From an uncultured Oscillospiraceae bacterium (GTDB taxonomy: Bacteria > Bacillota > Clostridia > Oscillospirales > Ruminococcaceae), in NCBI GenBank assembly GCA_934466475.1, contig CAKSLI010000015.1, forward strand, positions 1 through 32,256: 32,256 nt of DNA. Direction: 5' to 3'. Position 1 is the stretch's first letter, and every line of letters begins with the position of its first letter. A program made the translations under genes and the position numbers. The notes under the pieces are model-generated. The model saw only the letters and a program-made list of their open reading frames with translations. It had not been told where the DNA came from and did not search any database. Shown piece after piece: positions 7,587 to 15,125 of the stretch.

Positions 7587-7630
7587 ATTAAAACAATAAG
7601 ACCGCTTTTCAGCGGTCTTATTGTTTTAAT
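7587..7630 (-). terminator. Strong bidirectional terminator downstream of tRNA-Leu
   Basis: A perfect 20-bp stem (ATTAAAACAATAAGACCGCT and its complement, 7587-7606 and 7611-7630) has a TTTC loop and A/T-rich outer ends. It starts 1 base past the tRNA's CCA end on the minus strand and directly abuts repeat copy B. Confidence 0.85.
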
Positions 7631-7631
7631 C

Positions 7632-7718
7632 TGGTGCAGGTGACGGGACTTGAACCCACATGACCTTGCGATCACTAGCACCTGAAGCTAGCGCGTCTGC
7701 CAATTCCGCCACACCTGC
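7632..7718 (-). tRNA. tRNA-Leu (anticodon CAG)
   Basis: An 87-base class II tRNA including an encoded CCA. The acceptor stem GCAGGTG pairs with CACCTGC. The D-arm contains GGCGGAATTGGCAGACGC. The anticodon stem CTAGC/GCTAG carries the loop TTCAGGT, giving CAG. A long variable arm (about 13 bases, TGATCGCAAGGTC), as expected for leucine tRNA, precedes a normal T-arm with loop TTCAAGT. It has a consensus promoter and a strong terminator and is a single-gene transcript. Confidence 0.96.
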
Positions 7719-7797
7719 ATATTCACCGGAACACCAGCGCGACCAACAAGAACTTTTGCTCTCATCTGTTTTGCTTTTGTTCATCAGCAACGTATAT

Positions 7798-7826
7798 ATT
7801 TTAGCACAATCAGAACGATTTGTCAA
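7798..7826 (-). promoter_or_regulatory. Promoter of tRNA-Leu
   Basis: On the minus strand: TTGACA (7826-7821), 17-bp spacer, TAAAAT (7803-7798). It lies 80 bases upstream of the tRNA 5' end. Confidence 0.8.
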
Positions 7827-7864
7827 GTGGTTTTTGAAAAAAATCTGAAAAATTTTAAAAAAAC

Positions 7865-7893
7865 TTGACGTTTCCGCGCAGGATATGTATAAT
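7865..7893 (+). promoter_or_regulatory. Promoter of the DUF3810-rluA-HAD operon
   Basis: TTGACG (7865-7870), 17-bp spacer, TATAAT (7888-7893), 30 bases before the start codon. It is divergent from the tRNA promoter, the two -35 boxes being 38 bases apart. Confidence 0.8.
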
Positions 7894-7922
7894 TAGTGTA
7901 TATCAGGAACGGAGGGAATGCC

Positions 7923-9047
7923 ATGCAGACCGAAAAAAAGAAGATAACTCCCGGACGGGTGCTGAGGGCAGTCTGGATATTTATTCCGGCGGTTCTTGCG
8001 GCGGCGATGTATTTTATCCTGCCAATGTTTCCGGAGTTCACGGAATACGCAGTGTCCCGGGGACTTTTCCGGCTGTATACAGTTCCGGTCGGGTTCCTGA
8101 CCTCGCTTGTTCCCATATCGCTGACGGAGCTTTGCGCTGTGCTGGCGGTTCCGGCGGTAGTTGCCCTTATCGCTGTGTTTATCGTCAGAATGCGGAAAAG
8201 CCCAAGCCGGAAAAGGACCGCGCTGAAAGCCGGGAGATTCCTGGCTGGGTTCGTTTCGTTCGCGCTGTTCATCTATATGACGGCTCATGGCGCGAATTAC
8301 TACCGTATGAGCGTTGAGCGGCTAATGGAGCTTGATGCCTCGCCGAAGTCAGCGGAATTCCTGCTTGAAGTCTGTCAGGATCTTGCCGCGCACGCCGCAG
8401 AGGAGCGCGAACTCCTCACTGAGGATGAAAACGGCTGCGTGGAGTTCACGGATGACATCTGGACGGAGCTCACGCGCACCGGGAGCGGCTATGACAAGCT
8501 GACGGAGGAATACCCGTTCCTGTGGGGAGCCGCATGGCGCCAGAAGCCGGTCCAGCTTTCCTATTACTGGAGCTACACCGGGATAGTCGGAATGTACTTT
8601 CCGTTCCTTGCGGAGTGCAACATAAACACTGCGCAGCCTGATTTCAGCATTCCGTGGACGGCGAGCCACGAGAGCGCGCATTCCCGCGGGATAGCATTTG
8701 AGAACGAGTGCAACTTCCTTGCGTATCTTTCATGCATAAACAGCGAGTACCCGGAGTTCCGCTATTCCGGTTACATGAACGCGTTCAAGTACTGTTCAAA
8801 CGCGCTCTATTCCGCTGACCGGGAGCTCTGGCGGCAGGCATACGAATGCACCTCGGAGGGAATGCGCCGGGATTTCACAGCGGAAAACGAGTACATAAAG
8901 TCCTTTGAGGGCGAGGTAAAGCAGACCTCCACCGCCGTGAATGACGGATTCATCAAGGCTCAGGGAGTTTCAGACGGCGAGCGCAGCTACGGCAGGGTGA
9001 CTGACCTGATCCTGGCGCATTACGCAAAGAACGGCGGCGCTTCATGA
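7923..9047 (+). CDS. DUF3810-like membrane protein with metalloprotease-type HExxH motif
   Basis: A 374-residue protein with three predicted transmembrane helices in the first ~125 residues (RVLRAVWIFIPAVLAAAMYF; VGFLTSLVPISLTELCAVL running on into a Val/Ala/Ile-rich stretch; FLAGFVSFALFIYMTAHGANY), then a soluble domain. This domain holds HESAH (His249, Glu250, His253) followed by SRGIAFENECNFLAYL. The spacing of HExxH and the downstream Glu (260 or 262) suggests a zinc site, as in DUF3810 family members, but no peptidase activity is established from this sequence. The start at 7923 is supported by GGAGGG with 7 bases of spacing; the upstream GTG-type frame extension lacks a site. Its stop overlaps the next start (ATGA), so it is translationally coupled to the pseudouridine synthase. 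Confidence 0.82.
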   Translation: MQTEKKKITPGRVLRAVWIFIPAVLAAAMYFILPMFPEFTEYAVSRGLFRLYTVPVGFLTSLVPISLTELCAVLAVPAVVALIAVFIVRMRKSPSRKRTALKAGRFLAGFVSFALFIYMTAHGANYYRMSVERLMELDASPKSAEFLLEVCQDLAAHAAEERELLTEDENGCVEFTDDIWTELTRTGSGYDKLTEEYPFLWGAAWRQKPVQLSYYWSYTGIVGMYFPFLAECNINTAQPDFSIPWTASHESAHSRGIAFENECNFLAYLSCINSEYPEFRYSGYMNAFKYCSNALYSADRELWRQAYECTSEGMRRDFTAENEYIKSFEGEVKQTSTAVNDGFIKAQGVSDGERSYGRVTDLILAHYAKNGGAS

Positions 9048-9898
9048 GAGAGATAGAGATCATAGTTCCGCAGGAGTTTGACGGCGCGCAGTCGCAGGAT
9101 CTCCTGAAAAATATGGGATTCTCGCGCCGGGCGCTGATAAAGCTGAAGCAGACCGGAGGTCTTACGCGCGGCGGGGAAGTGCTCCGCACAGTTGATGTGA
9201 TACACGCAGGCGAGGTGCTCCGTGTCATGCTTTCCGAGGAGAGCGGCGCAGTACCGCCCAACCCGGAGCTCTGCGCCCCCGCAGCCTACGAGGACGAGGA
9301 CGTTGTGGTGTTCAACAAGCCGCCGTATATGCCGGTGCATCCGTCGATAAGGCACCATGGCGACACGCTTGCGAATCTGTTTGCGGCGCGGTATCCGGGG
9401 CTTGCATTCCGGCCGATAAACCGGCTTGACCGCAATACCAGCGGACTTTGCGTATGCGCCAAGAACCGCTTTGCGGCCTCCTCCCTGGCTGATTCCCTGG
9501 AAAAGGTGTACTTTGCTGTAACGGACGGCGCCCCGCCCGGAAATGTGATAAGCGCCCCGATCGGCAGGGAAGGCGACAGCATAATCCGGCGGTGCGTAAC
9601 TCCGGAGGGAAAACCTGCGGTCACGCATTTTGAGCCGGCAGGCGGGAACTCCCGGAGGACGCTGCTTCGGGTGACACTGGAAACCGGGCGTACTCATCAG
9701 ATACGCGTGCACATGGCGTATCTGGGATTCCCGCTGTGCGGAGACGAGATGTACGGCGGAGATATGTCGGCGATAGAAAGGCAGGCGCTGCACTGCGGCG
9801 AGGTGAGCTTCGTCCAGCCGGTGACGCATGAAATAATACACGTTTCCGCCCCTCTTCCGGAGGATATGGCGGAGCTTATAAAAGGAGAAACAACATGA
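9044..9898 (+). CDS. RluA-family RNA pseudouridine synthase
   Basis: A 284-residue cytoplasmic RNA-modifying enzyme that isomerises uridine in rRNA or tRNA. The N-terminal S4-like RNA-binding region (about 12-70: GFSRRALIKLKQTGGLTRGG) is followed by the catalytic domain. It has FNKPPYMPVHPS, the catalytic-Asp motif RLDRNTSGL (Asp129), a late TGRTHQIRVHMAYLGFPLCG and a closing GDEMYGG. The domain is slightly shorter than usual after the catalytic motif. Family membership is clear; the modified site (RluD-, RluC- or YlyB-like) cannot be told. It overlaps both neighbours by 4 bases (ATGA) and is the middle gene of the operon. Confidence 0.9.
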   Translation: MREIEIIVPQEFDGAQSQDLLKNMGFSRRALIKLKQTGGLTRGGEVLRTVDVIHAGEVLRVMLSEESGAVPPNPELCAPAAYEDEDVVVFNKPPYMPVHPSIRHHGDTLANLFAARYPGLAFRPINRLDRNTSGLCVCAKNRFAASSLADSLEKVYFAVTDGAPPGNVISAPIGREGDSIIRRCVTPEGKPAVTHFEPAGGNSRRTLLRVTLETGRTHQIRVHMAYLGFPLCGDEMYGGDMSAIERQALHCGEVSFVQPVTHEIIHVSAPLPEDMAELIKGETT

Positions 9899-10545
9899 TA
9901 AAAGCTGTGATTTTTGATATGGACGGGCTCATTCTGGACACGGAGAAGCTGCTGGTGAAATACTGGTGCCAGGCGGCAAACGAGGCGGGATTCCCCATGC
10001 AGAGGGAGCACGCGCTGAATATCCGCAGCCTTGCACGGAAATTCGCGATACCGTATTTACAGGGCGAATTCGGCGAGGACTTCGACTATGTGAAGATACG
10101 TTCACGCCGCATGGAGCTGATGAAGCAGTACATTTCCGAGCACGGACTTGAAACCAAGCCGGGCATAACCGTCCTGCTCGACTACCTCGACAGAAAGGGG
10201 ATTCCCGCCGCAATAGCCACGGCAACTGATATTCAGCGCACGGAGGACTACCTGGGTCAGGTGGGGCTTCTGGGCAGGTTCAGCAAGATCGTCTGCGCTT
10301 CTATGGTGGAGAACGGCAAACCCAAGCCGGATATCTACCTTTATGCGGCGGAGCAGCTCGGGCTTCCGGCGAACGAGTGCATGGCGCTTGAGGACTCCCC
10401 GAACGGCGTGCGGAGCGCTTCGGACGCGGGGTGCGTGACCGTCATGGTTCCCGACCTTACACAGCCGGACGAGGAGCTGACAAAGCGGATATTCGCAAAG
10501 GCGGATTCACTGGCTGATGTTCCGGAGATAATCGAGAGAACATAA
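9895..10545 (+). CDS. HAD-superfamily phosphatase/phosphomutase (beta-PGM-like)
   Basis: A 216-residue cytoplasmic HAD subfamily IA enzyme. The nucleophile motif FDMDGLILDT has Asp8 and Asp10. A helical cap follows (about residues 15-85). The motif II threonine lies in AAIATATD, the motif III lysine in GKPKPDIYLYAAEQLG and the motif IV acids in ALEDSPNGVRSA. The substrate is not readable; the fold suggests a small sugar phosphate or phosphoglycolate. It overlaps the pseudouridine synthase stop by 4 bases and is the last gene of the trio. The coupling may only be convenience. Confidence 0.88.
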   Translation: MIKAVIFDMDGLILDTEKLLVKYWCQAANEAGFPMQREHALNIRSLARKFAIPYLQGEFGEDFDYVKIRSRRMELMKQYISEHGLETKPGITVLLDYLDRKGIPAAIATATDIQRTEDYLGQVGLLGRFSKIVCASMVENGKPKPDIYLYAAEQLGLPANECMALEDSPNGVRSASDAGCVTVMVPDLTQPDEELTKRIFAKADSLADVPEIIERT

Positions 10546-10552
10546 AAATAAA

Positions 10553-10575
10553 GAGGACGGCGTAACGCCGTCCTC
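10553..10575 (-). terminator. Distal terminator-like hairpin (first of a tandem pair)
   Basis: GAGGACGGCGT and ACGCCGTCCTC form an 11-bp stem around one base. On the minus strand it is followed by TTTATTTTT, so it terminates transcription arriving from the MATE gene. On the plus strand it follows the HAD stop by 7 bases but has no T-run. Confidence 0.65.
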
Positions 10576-10576
10576 C

Positions 10577-10682
10577 CAGACTGCCGATAACCTTTCATTT
10601 TTGTCGTCACTACGCACTGCGACAGGCACAAAGCCTAGTCGCAGTGCGAGTTCCTAGAATCTGAAAGCTTCTCGGCAGTCTG
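10577..10682. repeat. 106-base nested palindrome between two terminators
   Basis: The outer stem CAGACTGCCGA/TCGGCAGTCTG (10577-10587 and 10672-10682) encloses CTTTCA/TGAAAG, then an inner perfect stem CGCACTGCGAC/GTCGCAGTGCG (10613-10623, 10638-10648) with a small AGGC/GCCT hairpin at the tip. It carries the same paired motifs (TTTGTCGTC near the left, CCTAGAATCTG near the right) as the core of repeat copies A, C and D. It encodes no protein. It may be a mobile snap-back sequence or a structured RNA. Confidence 0.65.
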
Positions 10683-10711
10683 ATGTTTTGAATTTTTTTA
10701 ACAAGAAGAAA

Positions 10712-10734
10712 GAGGACGGCGCTGAACCGTCCTC
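10712..10734 (-). terminator. Proximal terminator of the MATE gene (second of a tandem pair)
   Basis: The stem GAGGACGG/CCGTCCTC with a 7-base loop lies 9 bases past the MATE stop on the minus strand and is followed by TTTCTTCTTGTT. It has the same GAGGACGGCG arm as the distal terminator at 10553. Confidence 0.7.
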
Positions 10735-10743
10735 CTGCTGTAT

Positions 10744-12111
10744 TCAGCCGAGCTCAGCGGATTTATCCGCGTTGAGCCTGCACTTGTCTTTCCATTTGCC
10801 CTGCCAGTAGCGGATAAGGCTCATCAGGGCGGTTATCACCCATGTAAGGCAGGTGGTAGTCCACACGGCCCACCAGTCCATGCCCGGGATATGCACGAGG
10901 ATTATCGCGAAGCCAATACGTCCGATGACCTCCACGAAGCCGTTTATCATTGCGTATACCACGTCCCCGGCGCCGTTGAGCAGTCCGCGGGTGGTGTGTA
11001 TCGTTCCGAGGGCGATGTAGAACAGGCAGGAGAGCCTCAGCGCCTTGCCGCCTATCTCTATGACCTCCGGATTATCAACGAACATTCCGACTATCTGGTC
11101 GCCAAGCAGCAGGAAAATCCCGGCAATGAACACCGCGAACCCGACAGTCACCAGCATGCTCCTGTGATAACCGCGGATAACGCGCTTCTGGAGCCCGGCG
11201 CCGATATTCTGCCCGGCGAAGGTCGATACCGCAGCGTTCAGCGAGGCGAACGGCTGCTGTACGAGCTGCTCCACGCGCATTGTAGCGGTGTACGCCGCCA
11301 TGACGGTTTCTCCGAATCCGTTCGCGGTCCTCTGGAGGAATATCATCGAAACGGAGATCATCGCATTCTGGAGCGCTATCGGGATTCCCGTGGTGATGCA
11401 CCGGCGGCAGGTTTCCCAGTGGGGGGTTGCGTCCGCTTTGGTCAGCCTGAAGAACGGATTTTTCCTGAAGCCCACGATAATGCTTCCGGCGGCGCTTATC
11501 CCCTGGGAAATAACAGTCGCGTAAGCCGCGCCGATTACGCCGAAATTGAACACGCAGACAAACAACAGGTCGAGCCCGACATTCAGCAGGCTGGCGACTA
11601 TAAGGAAAATCAGCGGCGTACGCGAATCCCCGAGGGAGCGCATGACGGCGTTTATCCAGTTGTAGGCGGCAACGCAGAGCGTTCCTGCGCAGGCGGCGCG
11701 CATGTAGTTGGTCGCGTCCTCCAGCAGTGATTCGGGGGTGTTCATCATCTTCATCAGGAGCCCGGCGCAGCTCACGGAGATGATCGTGACGACCGCTCCG
11801 AATGCCATGATAACGTACGCGGAGTTGGTTATCAGCCGCTTGACTTCCTTGTGCATTCCCGCGCCGAAGCGCTGTGAAATGAGTATTCCCGCGCCGACTG
11901 AAAGACCTATGCAAAGTGTGCTGAACAGGTAGGTAAGCGATCCGGTGGTGCCTACCGCCGCCAGCTTGTCGGAGCCCAGGAATTTCCCGACTATCATGGA
12001 GTCAACGATGTTGTAAAGCTGCTGGAATACGTTTCCGGCAAAAAGCGGCAGCGTGAACAGGATTATGTGTTTCAGCTCGCTGCCTTCGGTCATTTTCTTT
12101 GTGTAGCTCAT
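10744..12111 (-). CDS. MATE-family multidrug/sodium antiporter-type transporter
   Basis: A 455-residue inner-membrane protein with about 12 predicted transmembrane helices, the usual MATE size. Family patterns are LPLFAGNVFQQLYNIVDSMI near the N-terminus, VGTTGSLTYLFSTLC, a QRFGAG loop after helix 2, and a second-half repeat (IALQNAMISVSMIFLQ; FAGQNIGAG; FYIALGTIHTTRGLLNGAGD). The C-terminal tail is cytoplasmic and basic. Members export drugs or metabolites using an Na+ or H+ gradient; the substrate cannot be predicted. The ribosome-binding site (AGGG) is modest. Upstream on the same strand is ireB with its own terminator, so read-through or a weak local promoter may drive it. Confidence 0.92.
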   Translation of the reverse strand: MSYTKKMTEGSELKHIILFTLPLFAGNVFQQLYNIVDSMIVGKFLGSDKLAAVGTTGSLTYLFSTLCIGLSVGAGILISQRFGAGMHKEVKRLITNSAYVIMAFGAVVTIISVSCAGLLMKMMNTPESLLEDATNYMRAACAGTLCVAAYNWINAVMRSLGDSRTPLIFLIVASLLNVGLDLLFVCVFNFGVIGAAYATVISQGISAAGSIIVGFRKNPFFRLTKADATPHWETCRRCITTGIPIALQNAMISVSMIFLQRTANGFGETVMAAYTATMRVEQLVQQPFASLNAAVSTFAGQNIGAGLQKRVIRGYHRSMLVTVGFAVFIAGIFLLLGDQIVGMFVDNPEVIEIGGKALRLSCLFYIALGTIHTTRGLLNGAGDVVYAMINGFVEVIGRIGFAIILVHIPGMDWWAVWTTTCLTWVITALMSLIRYWQGKWKDKCRLNADKSAELG

Positions 12112-12159
12112 AACGAAACCCTAAATAAAGTAAATAATGTTTCCGTAACTTTTCCCATA

Positions 12160-12190
12160 CACAAAAACAGCCCCGCAGCAGCGGGGTCGT
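12160..12190 (-). terminator. Terminator of ireB
   Basis: On the minus strand CCCCGC-TGCT-GCGGGG is followed by CTGTTTTTGTG. It lies 24 bases past the ireB stop and before the MATE gene. Confidence 0.75.
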
Positions 12191-12209
12191 TCTGTTTTGG
12201 TTTTCCGTG

Positions 12210-12455
12210 TCAGTCTGACAGATAAGACTTTACAAGCACCTGGAGCAGTTCGTCGCGGTCGATGTGGCGGATGAGCCCGCGGGCGTTGTTGAACGTTGTG
12301 ATGTATGTAGGATCCTCGGAAAGAATATAGCCTACAAGCTGATTTATGGGATTGTAGCCCTTCTGCTTCAGCGCGTCATAGACAGTAGTAAGGATCTCTT
12401 TCATCTCGTTTTCCCTGTCGTCGTGTACGGAAAAAGTCATGGTCTTGTCGTGCAT
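12210..12455 (-). CDS. ireB: IreB-family regulatory phosphoprotein (UPF0297/DUF965)
   Basis: An 81-residue cytoplasmic protein matching the family over its full length: [10 protein letters not shown] at the start (with the conserved Thr that the IreK/PrkC-type kinase modifies in Enterococcus), then [39 protein letters not shown] and [13 protein letters not shown]. In Enterococcus it is a negative effector of cephalosporin resistance. The start is supported by GGAAGG with about 9 bases of spacing. In many Firmicutes it sits between alaS and the Holliday-junction resolvase gene; neither is present here, so it has been separated from its usual neighbours. Confidence 0.92.
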   Translation of the reverse strand: MHDKTMTFSVHDDRENEMKEILTTVYDALKQKGYNPINQLVGYILSEDPTYITTFNNARGLIRHIDRDELLQVLVKSYLSD

Positions 12456-12502
12456 ATCATCAATCCTTCCTTGTCCAAAAGTTACAAATTGGTTACAGTA
12501 TG

Positions 12503-12531
12503 ATTATACACGCATTCGTGAAAAAAAACAA
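12503..12531 (-). promoter_or_regulatory. Putative promoter of ireB
   Basis: On the minus strand TTGTTT (12531-12526), 17-bp spacer, TATAAT (12508-12503), 47 bases before the ireB start. The -10 is good, the -35 weak. Confidence 0.5.
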
Positions 12532-12663
12532 CCCGATTTTCATTGTTTGGGCAATTTCACCATATAAAATCTATGATTATCACAAAAACGAATTTTCATC
12601 TTTGGAGGATATCACAAAAAATCCTTTTTATTGAGTTGCAATATATAAAATTTGCTAAAACTC

Positions 12664-12692
12664 TTGTATAATTGCATTTTTTGTGGTATAAT
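12664..12692 (+). promoter_or_regulatory. Promoter of the DivIVA-like gene
   Basis: TTGTAT (12664-12669), 17-bp spacer, TATAAT (12687-12692), 84 bases before the start codon. Confidence 0.6.
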
Positions 12693-12704
12693 CATATTAT
12701 ATAG

Positions 12705-12740
12705 GCGCATGGTCTGTTTCATCAGACAGATGTAATGCGC
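12705..12740 (+). other. Leader hairpin upstream of the DivIVA-like gene
   Basis: A two-part stem, GCGCAT/ATGCGC outside and GTCTG/CAGAC inside (loop TTTCAT), starts about 12 bases after the -10 box and therefore near the 5' end of the mRNA. No T-run follows. It may stabilise the transcript. Confidence 0.5.
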
Positions 12741-12776
12741 ACTCAATTTTGATTTTTTATTTCAGGAGGAACTCAG

Positions 12777-14399
12777 ATGGCAGCCGGAGATGGATTCAAG
12801 CAGGTACCTTTTGGCTTTGACAAAAACGAAGTAAACACTTACATAAGCGACCTCCGCAAGAAAATGAGCGCGCTCGAAGCGGATATGAAAAAGAACGATG
12901 AAAAGACCAAGGCGGCTGAAAAACTCGCCGAGGAAGCGGACAGCCGCATAAAGGCAGCCCAGGAAGAGGCGGACAAGAAGGTCGCGGAGGTCTCCTCTCA
13001 GCTCGAGGAGGAAAAGGAAACTACCTCCAGACAGGCTATCGAGATACGCAATCTCAAGGACCGTATCGACGCCGAAAAGAAAAAGATGACCGATTTGCTG
13101 AAGAGCGGAAAGGGCGTTTCCGCCGAGGCAACGCGTACATTCAACGAGGTCCTCGACAAGGCGAACAACGAGGCCGCCGTGATCATCGAAAAGGCTGAGA
13201 AGCAGGCTGCCGATATCGTTGCGCAGGCTGTTGCAAAACAGAACGAGATGAGCGGCAGGACGTCCGCATTCCTTGATCAGCTGCGCGCACAGCTTGAGGC
13301 GATGAACGAAGGCTACAATGCCGTTAACGCTTCCGCTGCGGAGCTCCTGGGGACCACTCCCGCCGAGGCGGTGACGCTTCCGGCTCCGGAATCCACAGCG
13401 AAGCCGGTCTACATAGCTCCCGAGCCGGTTGAGGAAGAGCCCGCGGAAGCTCCCGACCTGTCCGTGTTCGACCAGGTAGCCGAGGAGCCGGAGGAGGAAT
13501 CCGTTCCTGAGACCGAGGAGCAGCCCGAGCCCGTTCCGGAGACGGAGGAGACCGCCGCTGAGCCGGAAGAGGAGCCTGAGTCTGAGCCTGTAACCCTGCC
13601 GATCACCGCAGAGGAGGGCGCTCCCGCCGTATTTGACGAGGAGTGGGGCGGCAGCGAAATGGCTGACGCGGTAGCGGCGGCTGAAAAGAAGATGTCCGAA
13701 GAGAACAAGGCGGATATCCCGCTGATGAATCCGGATGTTTCCAATCCGTTCGGCGGCGATCTGTTCACAAATGACGATAATCAGGACGACATGACCGGCT
13801 TCGATATGGATAAGCCTGATGAAACGGTTGATCATGTGGCTCCGCTGGACGTATCCGACCATGCAGAGGCTTCCTTCGACAATGACTTCACCAAGGATCT
13901 GCTGGCGCAGACAATGCCGTCAAGCTCGCTCGGCGCAGACGCTGACGATGATCTTCTTGCGGCTGTAAGGGCGGCAGAAGAAGCTGCGGCTGTCAAGCCG
14001 AACAGCGTTTCCGACATAAGTATGGACGACGAGCCGGAGGATTCCGGTCTGTCTGAGGAGGACGCGCTGATGAAGGCGCTGCGTGACGCTGAGGCTGCGC
14101 TCCAGAGCGTGAGCGACTCCGGTAACAGTAGCACCGATGACGTTCCGCAGGAGGAGCCTGCCGCGGACGACCCGTGGGCTGACCTCCAGAAGCAGCTTGA
14201 GGCTATGGAGTCCGCTAACGGCGCAGATTCCGCGATATCCTATGATGAGCCCGAAAAGCAGGAAGAACCTGTTGAGGAAAAGCCTGTCACACCTCCGTCT
14301 GCTGACGATTCCTCTATCTGGGACTTCGGCGGCAGCAGCGATTCCGACAGCAGCGATGACGATATGAGCTCTGATTTCGGCGGCTTCGGAGGCTTCTGA
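12777..14399 (+). CDS. DivIVA-like coiled-coil protein with a long acidic disordered tail
   Basis: A 540-residue cytoplasmic protein in three parts. Residues 1-30 (FKQVPFGFDKNEVNTYISDL) resemble the N-terminal lipid-binding/pole-targeting segment of DivIVA/GpsB proteins. Residues ~30-180 are coiled coil rich in Lys, Glu and Ala (AEKLAEEADSRIKAAQEEAD; NEAAVIIEKAEKQAADIVAQ). From ~200 on the chain is low-complexity, strongly acidic and Pro/Ser-rich. Short repeated motifs with Asp-Leu-Leu or Asp-Ala-Leu cores (DDDLLAAVRAAEEAA; EDALMKALRDAEAALQ) recur there, and the end is SSDFGGFGGF. AGGAGG is well placed 7 bases before ATG, and a clear terminator follows. A role in cell-pole or division-site scaffolding is inferred from the N-terminus only; the tail was not recognised. 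Confidence 0.7.
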   Translation: MAAGDGFKQVPFGFDKNEVNTYISDLRKKMSALEADMKKNDEKTKAAEKLAEEADSRIKAAQEEADKKVAEVSSQLEEEKETTSRQAIEIRNLKDRIDAEKKKMTDLLKSGKGVSAEATRTFNEVLDKANNEAAVIIEKAEKQAADIVAQAVAKQNEMSGRTSAFLDQLRAQLEAMNEGYNAVNASAAELLGTTPAEAVTLPAPESTAKPVYIAPEPVEEEPAEAPDLSVFDQVAEEPEEESVPETEEQPEPVPETEETAAEPEEEPESEPVTLPITAEEGAPAVFDEEWGGSEMADAVAAAEKKMSEENKADIPLMNPDVSNPFGGDLFTNDDNQDDMTGFDMDKPDETVDHVAPLDVSDHAEASFDNDFTKDLLAQTMPSSSLGADADDDLLAAVRAAEEAAAVKPNSVSDISMDDEPEDSGLSEEDALMKALRDAEAALQSVSDSGNSSTDDVPQEEPAADDPWADLQKQLEAMESANGADSAISYDEPEKQEEPVEEKPVTPPSADDSSIWDFGGSSDSDSSDDDMSSDFGGFGGF

Positions 14400-14421
14400 T
14401 AAACAGCGGCAAAAAGCAAAT

Positions 14422-14460
14422 CCGGCGGTACGACATTAGCCGCGCCGCCGGCTATTTTTT
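14422..14460 (+). terminator. Terminator of the DivIVA-like gene
   Basis: CCGGCGG (14422-14428) pairs with CCGCCGG (14445-14451), followed by CTATTTTTT. An alternative shorter stem AGCCG/CGGCT uses the same right arm. It lies just before the fumarase-type gene. Confidence 0.75.
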
Positions 14461-14484
14461 CTTGAATACAGGTGGATTTCAGAT

Positions 14485-15033
14485 ATGACGATCGAGTTAG
14501 ACACAAGCGAACTTAAGGAAAAGGCAAAAACGCTCAGGGCAGGGGACAAGGTGCTGCTTTCCGGCACGGTGTACACTTCCCGTGACGCTGCGCACAAGCG
14601 TATAAAGTCCTGCATTGAGAACGGAGAACCGCTCCCCTATGCCATTGACGGGGCCGCAATATACTATGCGGGTCCCACCCAGGCAAAGGAGGGCATGGTG
14701 ATCGGTTCCTGCGGACCTACCACTTCAAGCAGAATGGACGTTTATTCCCCGATGCTGCTTGATATGGGGCTTTCCGCGATGATAGGAAAAGGAGAGCGCT
14801 CCCAGGCGGTATGCGACGCAATAGAGCGGAACGGCGCGGTTTATTTCTGCGCGATCGGCGGCGCTGGCGCGCTTGCGTGCAAGTGCATTACCGAGTGCGA
14901 GGTCATTGCATTTGAGGACCTCGGCTGTGAGAGCGTTAAGCGGCTGCATTTCGAGAAGTTCCCGCTGATCGTTGCGATAGACTGCAAGGGCGGGAATCTC
15001 TTCAAAACCGGCAGGACGGAGTACAAGCGCTGA
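14485..15033 (+). CDS. Fe-S hydro-lyase beta subunit (class I fumarase/tartrate dehydratase type)
   Basis: A 182-residue cytoplasmic protein matching the C-terminal (beta) domain of class I fumarases and L-tartrate dehydratases over its full length: LRAGDKVLLSGTVYTSRDAA near the N-terminus, IYYAGPTQA, the conserved GSCGPTTSSRMD, a GKG motif (MIGKGERS), and DLGCESVKRLHFEKFPLIV. In two-subunit enzymes the 4Fe-4S cluster is in the alpha subunit, which normally is encoded just upstream. Here the upstream gene is the unrelated DivIVA-like gene with its own terminator, so the partner must lie elsewhere. Fumarate/malate is the likely substrate; tartrate is possible. The start follows AGGTGG by 9 bases. 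Confidence 0.88.
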   Translation: MTIELDTSELKEKAKTLRAGDKVLLSGTVYTSRDAAHKRIKSCIENGEPLPYAIDGAAIYYAGPTQAKEGMVIGSCGPTTSSRMDVYSPMLLDMGLSAMIGKGERSQAVCDAIERNGAVYFCAIGGAGALACKCITECEVIAFEDLGCESVKRLHFEKFPLIVAIDCKGGNLFKTGRTEYKR

Positions 15034-15125
15034 GCTTCCGACATCAGTTATGTAGTGGAATTGCATAAACCGAGGCAGCTATTTTCATCTAAAGTGCTTG
15101 ACTTTGGAAAATTTGCGATTTTTCC

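Larger units (their letters stand above)
12456..12776. other. AT-rich divergent intergenic region between ireB and the DivIVA-like gene
   Basis: About 320 bases with no coding sequence. It holds the ireB promoter at its left, the DivIVA-like gene promoter and leader hairpin at its right, and a roughly 130-base AT-rich spacer between (12532-12660) with short runs of A and T. I see no repeat, RNA gene or riboswitch in that spacer. Confidence 0.6.

Noticed and set aside
12762..13862. 366-codon minus-strand frame opposite the DivIVA-like gene
   Set aside because: Its Leu/Arg/Gly-rich translation is the mirror of the acidic tail codons; no start signal.
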